Origin: Curtobacterium sp. VKM Ac-1395
GTDB lineage: Bacteria > Actinomycetota > Actinomycetes > Actinomycetales > Microbacteriaceae
Reading direction: 5' to 3'
DNA: 64,000 nt
Assembly: GCF_015350975.1 (NCBI RefSeq)
Contig: NZ_JADKRX010000002.1
Coordinates: forward strand, 157,904 to 221,903
Positions within the stretch are counted from its first letter, which is position 1; every line of letters starts with the position of its first letter. A program made the translations under genes and the position numbers. A model generated the notes under the pieces. The model did no database searches, had not been told where the DNA came from, and worked only from the letters and a program-made list of their open reading frames with translations. Positions 44,447 to 53,667 of the stretch are shown here, piece after piece.

Positions 44447-45117
44447 TACAGGCCGTGCGGGCTGCCGTCCTGCACGATGATGCCGTCGGTGATCGCCCGC
44501 TTCCGGAGCGCCACCTTCGTGCCCACGTCGAAGCCGGCCACGCGGTACTTCTCGCGGATGCGCTTGAGGTAGCTCTTGGCGGTCTCCTCGGAGATGCCGA
44601 GCTGGTACGCCACGCTCTTGACGGGTTCGCCACCGCCGTAGAGCGCCATGACGCGGCGCTCCTGGGCGCTGAGCTTCGGCACGCCACCGACGTCACCGGA
44701 GTTGATCGCGAGGTCGAGCTCCGCGGACACGTACTGCTCGCCGCGCTGGGCGGAGCGGATGGCCTCGACGATCATGTCGGCGTCCTCGCTCTTCACGAGG
44801 TAGCCGAGGGCGCCGGACCCGAGGGCCTCGCGCACGACGTTCGGCTCCGAGTACGTGCTCATCACGACGGTCTTCACGCCGGCGGTCTTCAGCGTCGAGA
44901 TCTTCAGCGAGACCGGGATGGAGTCCTTGAGGTCGAGGTCGAGGAGCACCACGTCCACCGGGAACGCCGGGCTCGTCAGGAGCTCCGGCCAGGTCGTGAC
45001 CGCTGCGACGAGCGTGATGTCGTCGGCGGCGCCCCGGATCCACTCGGTCAGCGCGCCGAGGAGCATCCTGTGGTCGTCGACGAGTGCGAGTCGGATCGGT
45101 TCCTCTGGAGTCGCCAT
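44446..45117 (-). CDS. NarL/LuxR-type response regulator
   Basis: 223 residues. The receiver has acidic Asp14-Asp15, phospho-acceptor Asp60 in VVLLDLDLKD, a Thr/Ser region MSTYSEP and Lys in VKSED. The C-terminal LuxR helix-turn-helix is LSAQERRVMALYGGGEPVKS then EETAKSYLKRIREKY. AAAGGACG precedes ATG 45117. It is the last gene of a histidine kinase operon, 86 bp after the degenerate kinase-like gene. Confidence 0.95.
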   Translation of the reverse strand: MATPEEPIRLALVDDHRMLLGALTEWIRGAADDITLVAAVTTWPELLTSPAFPVDVVLLDLDLKDSIPVSLKISTLKTAGVKTVVMSTYSEPNVVREALGSGALGYLVKSEDADMIVEAIRSAQRGEQYVSAELDLAINSGDVGGVPKLSAQERRVMALYGGGEPVKSVAYQLGISEETAKSYLKRIREKYRVAGFDVGTKVALRKRAITDGIIVQDGSPHGL

Positions 45118-45203
45118 GTCGGCGTCCTTTCTCGTGGTCTGCGTGGCCGAGCCTAGAGGTCGGCTGCACGCTGGAGGCGCAGGTGGTCAGGGTGTCCGGC
45201 AGG

Positions 45204-46526
45204 TCACATGTTGGGGTGACGACTGACGACGCAGTGGGCGACGATGTGCAGGACGCCCTCGCGGACGTTCTCGGTGTACGGCCCGATGCGCTGCAGGCCG
45301 CTCCACGCTGGCGGCCCGAGTCGCCGACGCGGGACACCGCGGGACTCGATGACGATCGGGACGTCCATGGTCTCGTCGGAGACCGGGTGTCCCGCCGTGC
45401 CGACGGGCCCGAGCGTGACGGAGACCACCGGGACGCCGGGCTGGTGTCCGCGGCCGTCGCCGACCATCTGCCACAGCGCCTGCAGCAGTCCGTCACGCTG
45501 CGGGGGCGTGAGGTGGCCGGCGAGGGAGCTCGGATCGGCGACGCTCACGGCGCGGCCGAGGTGGTCGGACTCCGTGATCGCGTGGTACAGCCAGGTCTCG
45601 CGGCGGCCCTCGATGAGGTGCAGGCGGAGTTCGGTGGCGAGGGAGGCGGCGACCGAGGACGACGCGTCGGACAACGGCAGCGGGTCGGTGCCGTTCGCCA
45701 CGGCGTCGAGGAGCTTCTCGGCGGCGAGGTCCAGGCGGGCGAGCTCGTCCGAGGCCAGCATCCCGACGGCGAACTGCGGCGCGCCGACGTTCGACTGCAC
45801 GAGCACCCGGTCGAGCTCGCGCTGCACGAGCTGCCGGAACCGGTGCGTCACGAAGATGGCGACCGACGGCGGGACGATCACGAGCGCCAGCAGGGAGAAC
45901 AGCCCGGGGATCGTGTCGGTCGTGATCGGGGTCGACGCGAGTGACATCCCGACGAAGGCCAGCCCGAGGACGGCGATCGCGGCGGCGACCTCGCGTGCCG
46001 GTCGGAGCGTGGCGACGGGCAGCAGCGCGAACCCGGCGGCGACCGAGGCGCTGGCCGTGTGGGCGAGGTCGTGCTCGGGCCAGATGCCGATGAAGTCGAG
46101 CGTGACGACGCACCCCAGCACGACGCAGATGAGGGCGAACGCGACGCCGGTGAGTCGTTCGCCGTACGTCATGACGCTGAGGCCGACGCCGACCGCGGCG
46201 ATGACGAACAGGATCCAGGCGGCGGCGGGGAGCCAGGGGTCCTGGTACTCGGACCAGCGCGACAGGAAGAACACGATGCCGGAGACCGCTTCGAGTGCCG
46301 TGAGCACTGCCGCGCCGAGGCCGAGGTGTCCGGCGCCGAGCGACGCTCCCGGCTTGGCGGCCTGCCGCAGCGAGCGCGCACCGGTGGAGGTGGAAGGGAG
46401 GCCGCGTGCCTGTCGACGTTCGGTGCCCCGGTACCGCTCACGAGCCTCCCGGCGGGTCCGCGGAGCGGGCTGTCGCGTCTCGCCTGGCAGACTGCGACCG
46501 ATCGTGTCCTCGGGGGTGCGGGTCAT
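45204..46526 (-). CDS. Membrane protein with degenerate histidine-kinase-like C-terminus
   Basis: 440 residues from ATG 46526, which overlaps the kinase stop by 4 nt. A basic N-terminal 65 residues precede about six helices (65-245). The cytoplasmic part has the spacing of a kinase (TPPQRDGLLQALWQMVGDG, VPVVSVTLGPVG) but lacks a recognisable phospho-acceptor His, an N-box Asn and DxGxG. It may be a pseudokinase or sensor subunit that modulates the true kinase upstream. No named family recognised. Confidence 0.75.
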   Translation of the reverse strand: MTRTPEDTIGRSLPGETRQPAPRTRREARERYRGTERRQARGLPSTSTGARSLRQAAKPGASLGAGHLGLGAAVLTALEAVSGIVFFLSRWSEYQDPWLPAAAWILFVIAAVGVGLSVMTYGERLTGVAFALICVVLGCVVTLDFIGIWPEHDLAHTASASVAAGFALLPVATLRPAREVAAAIAVLGLAFVGMSLASTPITTDTIPGLFSLLALVIVPPSVAIFVTHRFRQLVQRELDRVLVQSNVGAPQFAVGMLASDELARLDLAAEKLLDAVANGTDPLPLSDASSSVAASLATELRLHLIEGRRETWLYHAITESDHLGRAVSVADPSSLAGHLTPPQRDGLLQALWQMVGDGRGHQPGVPVVSVTLGPVGTAGHPVSDETMDVPIVIESRGVPRRRLGPPAWSGLQRIGPYTENVREGVLHIVAHCVVSRHPNM

Positions 46527-47680
46527 CGGGGCGCCTCCAGGACGACGGTGGTGCCGGAGCCCGGCGCGGAGAACAGGCGGGCGTCGCCGCCGACCTCGCG
46601 GAGGCGGTTCACGACGCTCTCCTTGAAGCCGAGGCGTTCCTCGTCGATGGCGCCGAGTTCGAACCCGACGCCGGAGTCGGTGACCATCGCGCGGACCATG
46701 TCGTTGTCGTGGACGATCGTGACGTGGGCCTCGGCGACGCCGGCGTGGCGACGGACGTTCTCCAGGCACTCGGCGAGGGCGAGCAGGAAGGCGTCGAGCA
46801 CCTGCGTCGGCAGGAGGACCTGCCCGGTGCCGTGCCAGCTGACCTCGAGGCCCATGCGACCGAAGCGCTGCTTGACCGACTCGAGGGTCTGCCCGAGCGG
46901 CGACTCCTCCGCCCGGGTGAGCGAGTAGTCGCCGGACTGCTGCGGCTGCGGGGTGGCACCGAGGCGCAGGTGGCGGAGCAGTCGGGCGTCCTCAGCGGCC
47001 TGCTCGCGCATGGCCTGCTCGGACACACCGACGCCGGAGTGGGCCAGGAGCGTCAGGGTGGCGAGGACGGTGTCGTGGAGCAGGCGGGCGCCCTGGCGGC
47101 GCTGAGCCTCGGTCTCGCTGGCCTGGCGTTCGGCGCGGTGCGCGGTGCCGATGCTGTAGATGCGGCGGGCGACGCGGGGGATGCTGCGCGAGATCCAGTA
47201 GGCGACGACCGCGGTGAGGACCCAGCCGAGGGCGGTGCCGCCGACGGGTGAGGAGAGCACCGAGCCGGTCGCGGTGGTCATGATGACGAGCGATGCCCCG
47301 CCGCCGAGGATCGTCAGTCCGAGGCCGACCAGGTGGCCGCGCTGGGCCATCAGCATCGAGGACAGCCCCCCGGCGGCGAGGGGGACCAGCGCGCTGGCGA
47401 CGACCTGGCGCAGGTCGGGCTGGGCGTTCGCGAGCAGGACGACGAGCGCGGCGAGCCCGGAGACCTGCGTCAGCGCGGTCCACCACACGGCACCGTTCCA
47501 GCCGAAGGCGACGAGCGCGCCGAGCATCACGACGATGCACGCCACACCGATGGCGAGGGGACCGGCCGGCACGGCGAAGGCGCAGAGCACCCCGACCAGG
47601 CTGACCAGGGTGCACACGATGCCGACGACACGGGTCGTCGACCGGAGCAACCGGTCGCGTTCCTGAGCCAAGGGTTCCAT
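46523..47680 (-). CDS. Sensor histidine kinase, HPK7/DesK-like
   Basis: 385 residues: about five or six N-terminal helices (18-165), then the dimerisation His in GARLLHDTVLATLTLLAHSG. HATPase motifs follow: N box AECLENVRRHAG, G1 VTDSGVGFE and G2 GSGTTVVLE. It phosphorylates the NarL-type regulator two genes downstream. First gene of a three-gene operon; its ligand is unknown. Confidence 0.93.
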   Translation of the reverse strand: MEPLAQERDRLLRSTTRVVGIVCTLVSLVGVLCAFAVPAGPLAIGVACIVVMLGALVAFGWNGAVWWTALTQVSGLAALVVLLANAQPDLRQVVASALVPLAAGGLSSMLMAQRGHLVGLGLTILGGGASLVIMTTATGSVLSSPVGGTALGWVLTAVVAYWISRSIPRVARRIYSIGTAHRAERQASETEAQRRQGARLLHDTVLATLTLLAHSGVGVSEQAMREQAAEDARLLRHLRLGATPQPQQSGDYSLTRAEESPLGQTLESVKQRFGRMGLEVSWHGTGQVLLPTQVLDAFLLALAECLENVRRHAGVAEAHVTIVHDNDMVRAMVTDSGVGFELGAIDEERLGFKESVVNRLREVGGDARLFSAPGSGTTVVLEAPR

Positions 47681-47996
47681 CGGGGTCCTGAAGCGTCTGT
47701 CCTCGTCGGTGGAGCGAGGGTCGTACGGGAAGGCATCCGAAGTGGACGCTCAGTCATCATTCCACGAGCGGCACTCGTTGGGGGGTGTTCGGCACACCCG
47801 GTTGTTCGGTTTGGCAACGATGTCGTCACGACGGACGTGGACAGACCGTGCGCAACGGGTGTCGTGGGCGGATCCGGGACAGTGGAGCCGCAGGTCGGAC
47901 CGCCGGGCGCGGCGCGGCGGGAACGCGGTGCGTGGACAACGCGGACGTGTCGCCGCGGCACGAGGGCGCGCGACGTGCGCGGTCACCGCCCACGAC
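47681..47996. other. 316-bp gap between kinase operon and metX
   Basis: It holds the promoter of the kinase operon (minus strand) and the 3' end of metX. A GGGTGT-TCGGC-ACACCC hairpin (47782-47798) and a GTTG/CAAC fold (47800-47817) are visible. No supported gene. Confidence 0.55.
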
Positions 47997-49196
47997 TCAG
48001 CCCAGCAGCCGCGCCAGGTGCGCGCTGACCGCCTCGTGCTCGATGAGGAAGCCGTCGTGCCCGAACTCGCTCTCGATCACCGCGCCCCGGTCGCCGTCGA
48101 GGGTGTCCGGCACGCCAGCGGCGATGCGGTGCTGGTCCTCGACCGGGAACAGCCGGTCGCTGGAGATCCCGACGACGAGCGTGCGTGCCGTGATCCGCCC
48201 GAGCGCCGCCTGCACGCCCCCACGCCCGGCACCGAGGTCGTGCGAGTCCATCGCGTGCGTCAGGGTGACGTAGGTGGAGGCGTCGAAGCGCCGCGTGAAC
48301 TTGTTGCCGTGGAAGTCGAGGTAGCTCTCCACCGAGAAGCGGCCGTCCTCGCCGAGCGGTGACACGTCGGACTGCCACGACCGGTCGAACCGCCCGTTCA
48401 GCTCATCGGACGCCCGGTAGGTCATCATCGCCATCCGCCGCGCGAGCGACAGCCCCCGTGATGGCCCCTCGCCGGGTTCGGCGTCGTGGTAGTCCCCGCC
48501 CGCGAAGCCCGGGTCCATCTGGATCGCGGCCCGCTGCAGGGAGTTCGCCGCGATCTGGTCGGCCGTCGTCTGCGCGGTGGTGCTGAGGACGGCGAGCCGC
48601 TCCACCCGCGACGGGTGCGTGGCCGCGAACTCGAGCGCGTGCATCCCGCCCATGGACCCGCCGACGACGGCGGCGAAACGCTCGATGCCGAGCGAGTCGG
48701 CGAGCCGTACCTGCGCGGCGACCTGGTCGCGCACGGTCACGAAGGGGAACCGTGAGCCCCACTCTCGTCCGTCGGGGGAGACGGAGGACGGCCCGGTCGA
48801 CCCCTGGCACCCGCCGAGCATGTTCGGCGCGACGACGAACCAGCGGTCGGTGTCGATCGCCCGGCCCGGCCCGACGACGTCGCCCCACCAGCCGGCGGTC
48901 CGGTGCCCGGGCCCGGCGTCGCCGGTGACGTGGGAGTCCCCGGTGAGGGCGTGGAACACCATGACGGCGTTGTCCCGGGCAGCGTTGAGGGTGCCCCAGG
49001 TCTCGTGGGCGATGCGCACGCTCGGCAGTCGGCCGCCGCGCACCCACTGCTCGCCGAGGGACACGAAGTGCCGCGATCCGACCGGGTCGCCGGGGCGCCA
49101 GGCGCCGGTGACGGGCGGCTTGCCGAGGGTGCCGAGAGCGGTGCCGGGCACCAGGGTGGACGGCACGGAGTCCTCGGGCGTCGTCTGCCAGTCCAT
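47997..49196 (-). CDS. metX: Homoserine O-acetyltransferase
   Basis: 399 residues from ATG 49196. Alpha/beta hydrolase fold: nucleophile Ser in VVGGSMGGMHALEFA, NMLGGCQGSTGPSS oxyanion region, catalytic Asp in GISSDRLFPVEDQ and His in EFGHDGFLIEH. It transfers acetyl from acetyl-CoA to homoserine, the substrate of MetY just upstream in the transcription direction. It may use succinyl-CoA in some lineages; that choice cannot be read here. Ribosome-binding site weak. Confidence 0.95.
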   Translation of the reverse strand: MDWQTTPEDSVPSTLVPGTALGTLGKPPVTGAWRPGDPVGSRHFVSLGEQWVRGGRLPSVRIAHETWGTLNAARDNAVMVFHALTGDSHVTGDAGPGHRTAGWWGDVVGPGRAIDTDRWFVVAPNMLGGCQGSTGPSSVSPDGREWGSRFPFVTVRDQVAAQVRLADSLGIERFAAVVGGSMGGMHALEFAATHPSRVERLAVLSTTAQTTADQIAANSLQRAAIQMDPGFAGGDYHDAEPGEGPSRGLSLARRMAMMTYRASDELNGRFDRSWQSDVSPLGEDGRFSVESYLDFHGNKFTRRFDASTYVTLTHAMDSHDLGAGRGGVQAALGRITARTLVVGISSDRLFPVEDQHRIAAGVPDTLDGDRGAVIESEFGHDGFLIEHEAVSAHLARLLG

Positions 49197-49346
49197 GGTC
49201 CGTCCATTCTCGCGGACCCCGGTGCGCGCCGCCGCCGTGTTACGGCGCATGCCGACCCGGACGGGAGGCTCGGGTCGGCTCCGGCGGGCGTGCGCCGGTC
49301 GTCCGCCGCTCGCCTGGGTGGTACCGGCGCAACCCGCCGGCCCGCG

Positions 49347-49454
49347 CGACAACGTCGATGTCGTACGACATCGACGTTGTCGTCTCCATGGGGATGCGTG
49401 GGCGGTCGGCGGCTCGGACGACAAGACCGAGGTCGTACGACACCGACGTTGTCG
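49347..49454. repeat. Two GTCGTACGAC palindromes between metY and metX
   Basis: Positions 49347-49382 form a perfect 36-bp palindrome with no spacer. A second, imperfect 36-bp copy is at 49419-49454. Both carry the core GTCGTACGAC with CGACAA and TTGTCG ends. They lie in the 327-bp gap 49197-49523, which has no supported gene. A degenerate GGGAGGCTCGG half-site is at 49261. Confidence 0.9.
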
Positions 49455-49523
49455 TTCCGAGTCGGGAGGGGGCGGAGAGGCGGGCGCGGAAGGGGCGCGG
49501 GAGGGGCGGGCGTGGGCAGGGCT

Positions 49524-50855
49524 CTACGCGCGGAGCCCCGCCTGCGCCACGGACCGCGCCGCGGCGAGCCCGGCCTCGAGGTCGGCCTTGAGGTCCTCGA
49601 CGTTCTCGATCCCGACCGACAGCCGCACGAGCCCCGGCGTGACCCCGGTGGTCAGCTGCTGCTCGGGCGTGAGCTGCGAGTGCGTGGTCGACGCCGGGTG
49701 GATCACGAGCGACCGGACGTCGCCGATGTTCGCCAGGTGCGAGAACAGCCGCAGGGTGTCCACGAGCGCCCGGCCCGCGTCCACGCCGCCCTTGAGCTCG
49801 AACGACAGCACCGCGCCGACGCCCTTCGGCGCGTACCGGTTGGCCGCGCCGTACCAGGGCGAGGTCGGCAGCCCGGCGTAGGCGACGGTGGCGACGTCGG
49901 GGTGCGAATCGAGGAACTCCGCGATCTCCTGCGCGTTCGACACGTGCCGCTCCATCCGGAGCGAGAGCGTCTCGATGCCCTGCAGCAGCGCGAAGGCGGT
50001 GTCGGGGGAGTTCGACGCACCGAGGTCACGGAGCAGCTGCACGCGGGCCTTGACGATGTAGGCGAGCGCGTTGCCCACGGCCTGCGCGAACACGACGCCG
50101 TGGTACGAGGGGTCGGGGGCGTTGAACTCGGGGAACTTCTCCGGGTGCTCGGACCACGGGAAGGTGCCGCCGTCGACGAGCAGCCCGCCGATCACGGTGC
50201 CGTGGCCGCCGAGGAACTTCGTCGCCGAGTGCACGACGATGTCGGCTCCGTGCTCCAGCGGACGGATCAGGTACGGCGTCGCGATCGTGTTGTCGACGAT
50301 GAGCGGCACGCCGGCGGTGTGCGCGACGTCGGCCACGGCCCGGATGTCGAGGACGTTGATCCGCGGGTTGCCGATCGTCTCCGCGAAGAACAGCTTGGTG
50401 TTCGGGCGGACCGCGCGGCGCCACTCCTCGGCGTCGTCCTGGTCCTCGACGAAGGTGGTCTCGATGCCGAGCCGCGCGAGCGTGTACTTGAACAGGTTGT
50501 ACGTGCCGCCGTAGATCGAGGACGAGGACACGATGTGGTCCCCGGCCTGCGCGATGTTCAGCACCGCGTACGTCTCCGCCGCCTGGCCGCTGGACACCAG
50601 GAGGGCGCCGGTCCCGCCCTCGAGCGCCGCGATGCGCTGTTCGAGGACGTCGTTCGTCGGGTTCATGATCCGCGAGTAGATGTTGCCCGGCTTGGCCAGG
50701 GCGAACAGGTCACGCGCCTCGTCCGAGTTCGCGAACACGTAGGAGGTCGTCTTGTAGATCGGCGTCGCACGGGCACCCGTGGTCGGGTCCGGCTGTGCGC
50801 CGGCGTGGACCTGCGTGGTCTCGAACCGCCACTGCGCGGCGTCGTTCTCGGTCAT
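49524..50855 (-). CDS. metY: O-acetylhomoserine/O-acetylserine sulfhydrylase
   Basis: 443 residues from ATG 50855 (AGGAG 6 nt upstream). PLP lysine in [31 protein letters not shown] phosphate region, and RIMNPTND substrate loop. Makes homocysteine from O-acetylhomoserine and sulfide. It precedes metX on the same strand, the standard direct-sulfhydrylation pair. A second family member is at 6333-7727. Confidence 0.95.
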   Translation of the reverse strand: MTENDAAQWRFETTQVHAGAQPDPTTGARATPIYKTTSYVFANSDEARDLFALAKPGNIYSRIMNPTNDVLEQRIAALEGGTGALLVSSGQAAETYAVLNIAQAGDHIVSSSSIYGGTYNLFKYTLARLGIETTFVEDQDDAEEWRRAVRPNTKLFFAETIGNPRINVLDIRAVADVAHTAGVPLIVDNTIATPYLIRPLEHGADIVVHSATKFLGGHGTVIGGLLVDGGTFPWSEHPEKFPEFNAPDPSYHGVVFAQAVGNALAYIVKARVQLLRDLGASNSPDTAFALLQGIETLSLRMERHVSNAQEIAEFLDSHPDVATVAYAGLPTSPWYGAANRYAPKGVGAVLSFELKGGVDAGRALVDTLRLFSHLANIGDVRSLVIHPASTTHSQLTPEQQLTTGVTPGLVRLSVGIENVEDLKADLEAGLAAARSVAQAGLRA

Positions 50856-51104
50856 CTCGTGCTCCTGTCCGTGCAGCTGGTCGTCGTTGGGCGGTGCGGT
50901 CGGGAGGCTCGGTGCGCCGTCGCGACGCTGGTCACGGTACGGACGTGGCCGCGCCCGCACCAGCGCACCCGTCTCCTGACGTAACGCGTGGGCGGTTCTG
51001 GGCGCCCGGCTGCCGGCGGTGACCACGGGGGATCGGTCGCGGCCTGCCGCGACGTCGCGCGCTGCCGACTGAGCGCAGCGAAGACGACCGCCTGCGCGGG
51101 GATG

Positions 51105-52196
51105 TCACTGGGGGTCCTTCCGGAACAGCCAGCCGACGTTCGGTTCGAGCAGCCACCGCATGCCGCGGCGGACGAACGGCTGCGCCAGGAACAGGCTCAC
51201 GACGCAGGCGATGCCGACCATGAGGAGCACGTACGGCCAGGCCGAGTGCTCCCCGGCGAGGATGCCGGACTCCCGGATCGGGTAGAGCAGGAACGTGTGC
51301 AGCAGGTACACGTACATCGTCGCCGCGCCGAACTGCGTCAGCCAGACCGTCCGCCGCGGGACCAGCAGCAGGAACGACGCCGTCAACAGCGTCGCGAGCA
51401 GCATCAGCCCGAACCGCACGGCACCCGCCCACCAGGCGTCCTCGCCGAGGCCCGAGTACGAGTCGTCGTAGAAGAACCAGTGGTGGAGGTCGAACTCCTT
51501 GAACTGCGGGATCCACAGCGCGCAGGACACCGCCCACGCCAGGAACACCACCCCGGCAGCGATGCGCACCCGGACGACCGTCCGCCGCGACGCCTCGTAC
51601 CAGCGGTCGAACACGCGCCACTGCTTCACCTGCCAGCCGAGCAGGAAGAACGGCAGCAGGCTGATCGCCCGGGACAGGGAGAGCGTCGAGTCGACGTTGT
51701 CGAAGTACCCGACGCCGATGCTGAACACCACGGCCCAGAACAGCGGCCACCGCAGCTGCGCCAGGTACGGCAGGATCAGCCGGAAGATCCCGAGCGCCAA
51801 CAGGAACCACAGCGTCCAGGTCGGCTGCGTCGGGTTGAACTTCTTGCCGCCCTCCACCAGGGCCTGCACCACGGTCCAGATCGTCTGCATGATGATGTAC
51901 GGCACGACGATGTCGGTGATCGTCCGTCGCATGCGCTTGCCCGTCGGGGTGTCCGCGGAGGAGAAGTACCCGCTGATCACGCCGAACGCCGGCATGTGGA
52001 ACGCGTAGATGAACGTGTACAGGGCCAGGGCGTGCTCGCTCGCCGGCGTCTGCCGCTGGATCGCGTGGCCGATCACCACGAGGGTGACGGCGAGGAACCG
52101 CGCGGTGTCCCACATCGGGATGCGCCGCGGTGTCCGCCCCGGCTCGAGGTTCGTGGCCGGGGCTTCGGGGGCCGGCGGCGCTGCGTCCGTGGTCAT
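51105..52196 (-). CDS. Acyltransferase-3-family membrane protein
   Basis: 363 residues with about ten helices. WDTARFLAVTLVVIGH (about 29-44) holds the family's early R/H motif, and FHMPAFGVISGYF (about 66-78) follows. TLWFLLALGIFRLI matches the late signature of OafA/fucose 4-O-acetylase-like proteins. Probably O-acetylates a surface glycan. TACCGT (52205-52210, minus) ends 8 nt before ATG 52196: leaderless. Divergent from the SDR at 52302. Confidence 0.92.
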   Translation of the reverse strand: MTTDAAPPAPEAPATNLEPGRTPRRIPMWDTARFLAVTLVVIGHAIQRQTPASEHALALYTFIYAFHMPAFGVISGYFSSADTPTGKRMRRTITDIVVPYIIMQTIWTVVQALVEGGKKFNPTQPTWTLWFLLALGIFRLILPYLAQLRWPLFWAVVFSIGVGYFDNVDSTLSLSRAISLLPFFLLGWQVKQWRVFDRWYEASRRTVVRVRIAAGVVFLAWAVSCALWIPQFKEFDLHHWFFYDDSYSGLGEDAWWAGAVRFGLMLLATLLTASFLLLVPRRTVWLTQFGAATMYVYLLHTFLLYPIRESGILAGEHSAWPYVLLMVGIACVVSLFLAQPFVRRGMRWLLEPNVGWLFRKDPQ

Positions 52197-52301
52197 CGGT
52201 GGTCACGGTACCGGAACGGGACCGCGCCGGGTCGGTACGGTGGTCGGGACCGCTGGACCGCGCCACCACCGGCACGGTCGGCACCACCTGGAGGAACCCA
52301 C

Positions 52302-53075
52302 ATGGCACGTCGCGTCGTCGTCACCGGAGCGAGCTCGGGGATCGGGGCAGCCACCGTCCGGCTGTTCCGCCAGCGTGGATGGGACGTCGTGGCCGTCGCC
52401 CGTCGAGCGGACCGACTGGCGGCGCTCGCCGAGGAGACCGGCGCCGACACCGTCGTGGCCGACGTCACCTCCGCCGACGCCGTGGCCGCGCTCGCTGCCC
52501 GGGTCGAGGAGCTCGGCGGCGCCGACGTGCTGGTCAACAACGCCGGTGGCGCGTTCGGGTCCGCCACGGTCGAGGACTCGGACGTCGAGGACTGGCGGGC
52601 GATGTTCGAGGTGAACGTCATCGGCACCAAGCGGGTGACCGCTGCGCTCCTGCCGTCCCTGCGTCGTCGAGCGGCGGCGACCGGCGGCGCGGACGTCGTC
52701 ACCGTGACGAGCACCGCCGGGTTCGTGTCGTACGAGAACGGCGGCGGCTACAACGCCGCGAAGGCCGGTCAGCACGCGCTGCTCGGTGCGCTCCGCCTCG
52801 AGCTCAACGGCGAACCGATCCGCGTGGTCGAGATCGCGCCGGGCATGGTGAAGACCGACGAGTTCGCCCTGGTCCGCTTCGGCGGGGACACGTCGAAGGC
52901 CGCAGCGGTCTACGACGGCGTCGAGGACCCGCTGTCGGCGGACGACGTGGCCGAGGCGATCGTGCACGCGGTCGAACTGCCGGCACACGTCAACCTCGAC
53001 CTGGTGACGATCCGGCCGGTGGCGCAGTCGGCGCAGCACAAGCTGGCACGCGGGCCGCTCTCACCCAAGGCCTAG
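52302..53075 (+). CDS. Short-chain dehydrogenase/reductase (YdfG-like)
   Basis: 257 residues; GGAGG precedes ATG 52302. VVTGASSGIGAATVRLF, NNAGGAFG, and catalytic YNAAK with Ser in VTSTAGF. The C-terminus (LDLVTIRPVAQSAQ) matches serine/3-hydroxy acid dehydrogenase-like SDRs. Substrate unproven. Confidence 0.93.
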   Translation: MARRVVVTGASSGIGAATVRLFRQRGWDVVAVARRADRLAALAEETGADTVVADVTSADAVAALAARVEELGGADVLVNNAGGAFGSATVEDSDVEDWRAMFEVNVIGTKRVTAALLPSLRRRAAATGGADVVTVTSTAGFVSYENGGGYNAAKAGQHALLGALRLELNGEPIRVVEIAPGMVKTDEFALVRFGGDTSKAAAVYDGVEDPLSADDVAEAIVHAVELPAHVNLDLVTIRPVAQSAQHKLARGPLSPKA

Positions 53076-53124
53076 CACGCGCCCGGGCTGCGACTGCGGG
53101 TCGCGGCGGCGGGGTCCCTGCCGG

Positions 53125-53130
53125 TAGCGT
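53125..53130 (+). promoter_or_regulatory. -10 box for leaderless phosphoribosyltransferase
   Basis: TAGCGT ends 6 nt before ATG 53137, with no Shine-Dalgarno. Confidence 0.6.
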
Positions 53131-53136
53131 GGACGG

Positions 53137-53667
53137 ATGCCGATCAGCAGCGAGCCCGCCGAACCCTCCTCGTCGGGTGTCGTGACCGTGACGAGTGGTC
53201 CAGAGGTCCTCGGGTGGCTGGAGTTCGGTGACGCGGCGCGGCTGCTCGCCAAGGACGTCCTGTCCGGGGGCTTCGAGCCCGAAGTCGTCGTGGCCGTCGC
53301 CCGCGGTGGCCTCATCGTCGCCGGTGCCGTCGCCTACGCGCTCGGCACGAAGGAGTGCGGCTCGATCAACGTCGAGTTCTACACCGACGTCGAGCAGCGG
53401 CTGGAGGAGCCCGTCGTGCTCGCCCCCGCACTCGACGCCCCGAGCCTGGCCGGCAAGCGCGTCCTGGTCGTCGACGACGTGTCCGACTCCGGCCGCACGC
53501 TGGCCCTCGTCGTGGACATCATCGCCTCGGCGGGTGCCGACGTCCGGAGCGCCTGCCTGTACTCCAAGCCCGGCACCGTGCTCGAGCCGGACCACGTGTG
53601 GCGTCGGGTCGACGGCTGGATCACGTTCCCGTGGAGCGCCCTCGCACCCGTGACGGCCGAGTCATGA
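53137..53667 (+). CDS. Phosphoribosyltransferase-domain protein
   Basis: 176 residues. The PRPP loop is VLVVDDVSDSGRTLALVVD (about 109-127), with ARGG earlier (about 55-58), as in type I PRTases such as xanthine/guanine enzymes. It likely salvages a purine base. Leaderless. Its stop overlaps the next ATG by 4 nt. Confidence 0.92.
   Translation: MPISSEPAEPSSSGVVTVTSGPEVLGWLEFGDAARLLAKDVLSGGFEPEVVVAVARGGLIVAGAVAYALGTKECGSINVEFYTDVEQRLEEPVVLAPALDAPSLAGKRVLVVDDVSDSGRTLALVVDIIASAGADVRSACLYSKPGTVLEPDHVWRRVDGWITFPWSALAPVTAES

Noticed and set aside
50856..51104. SAM riboswitch ahead of metY
   Set aside because: The 249-bp gap has no S-box-like stems or conserved loops; it holds only a GGGAGGCTCGG half-site and ordinary sequence.
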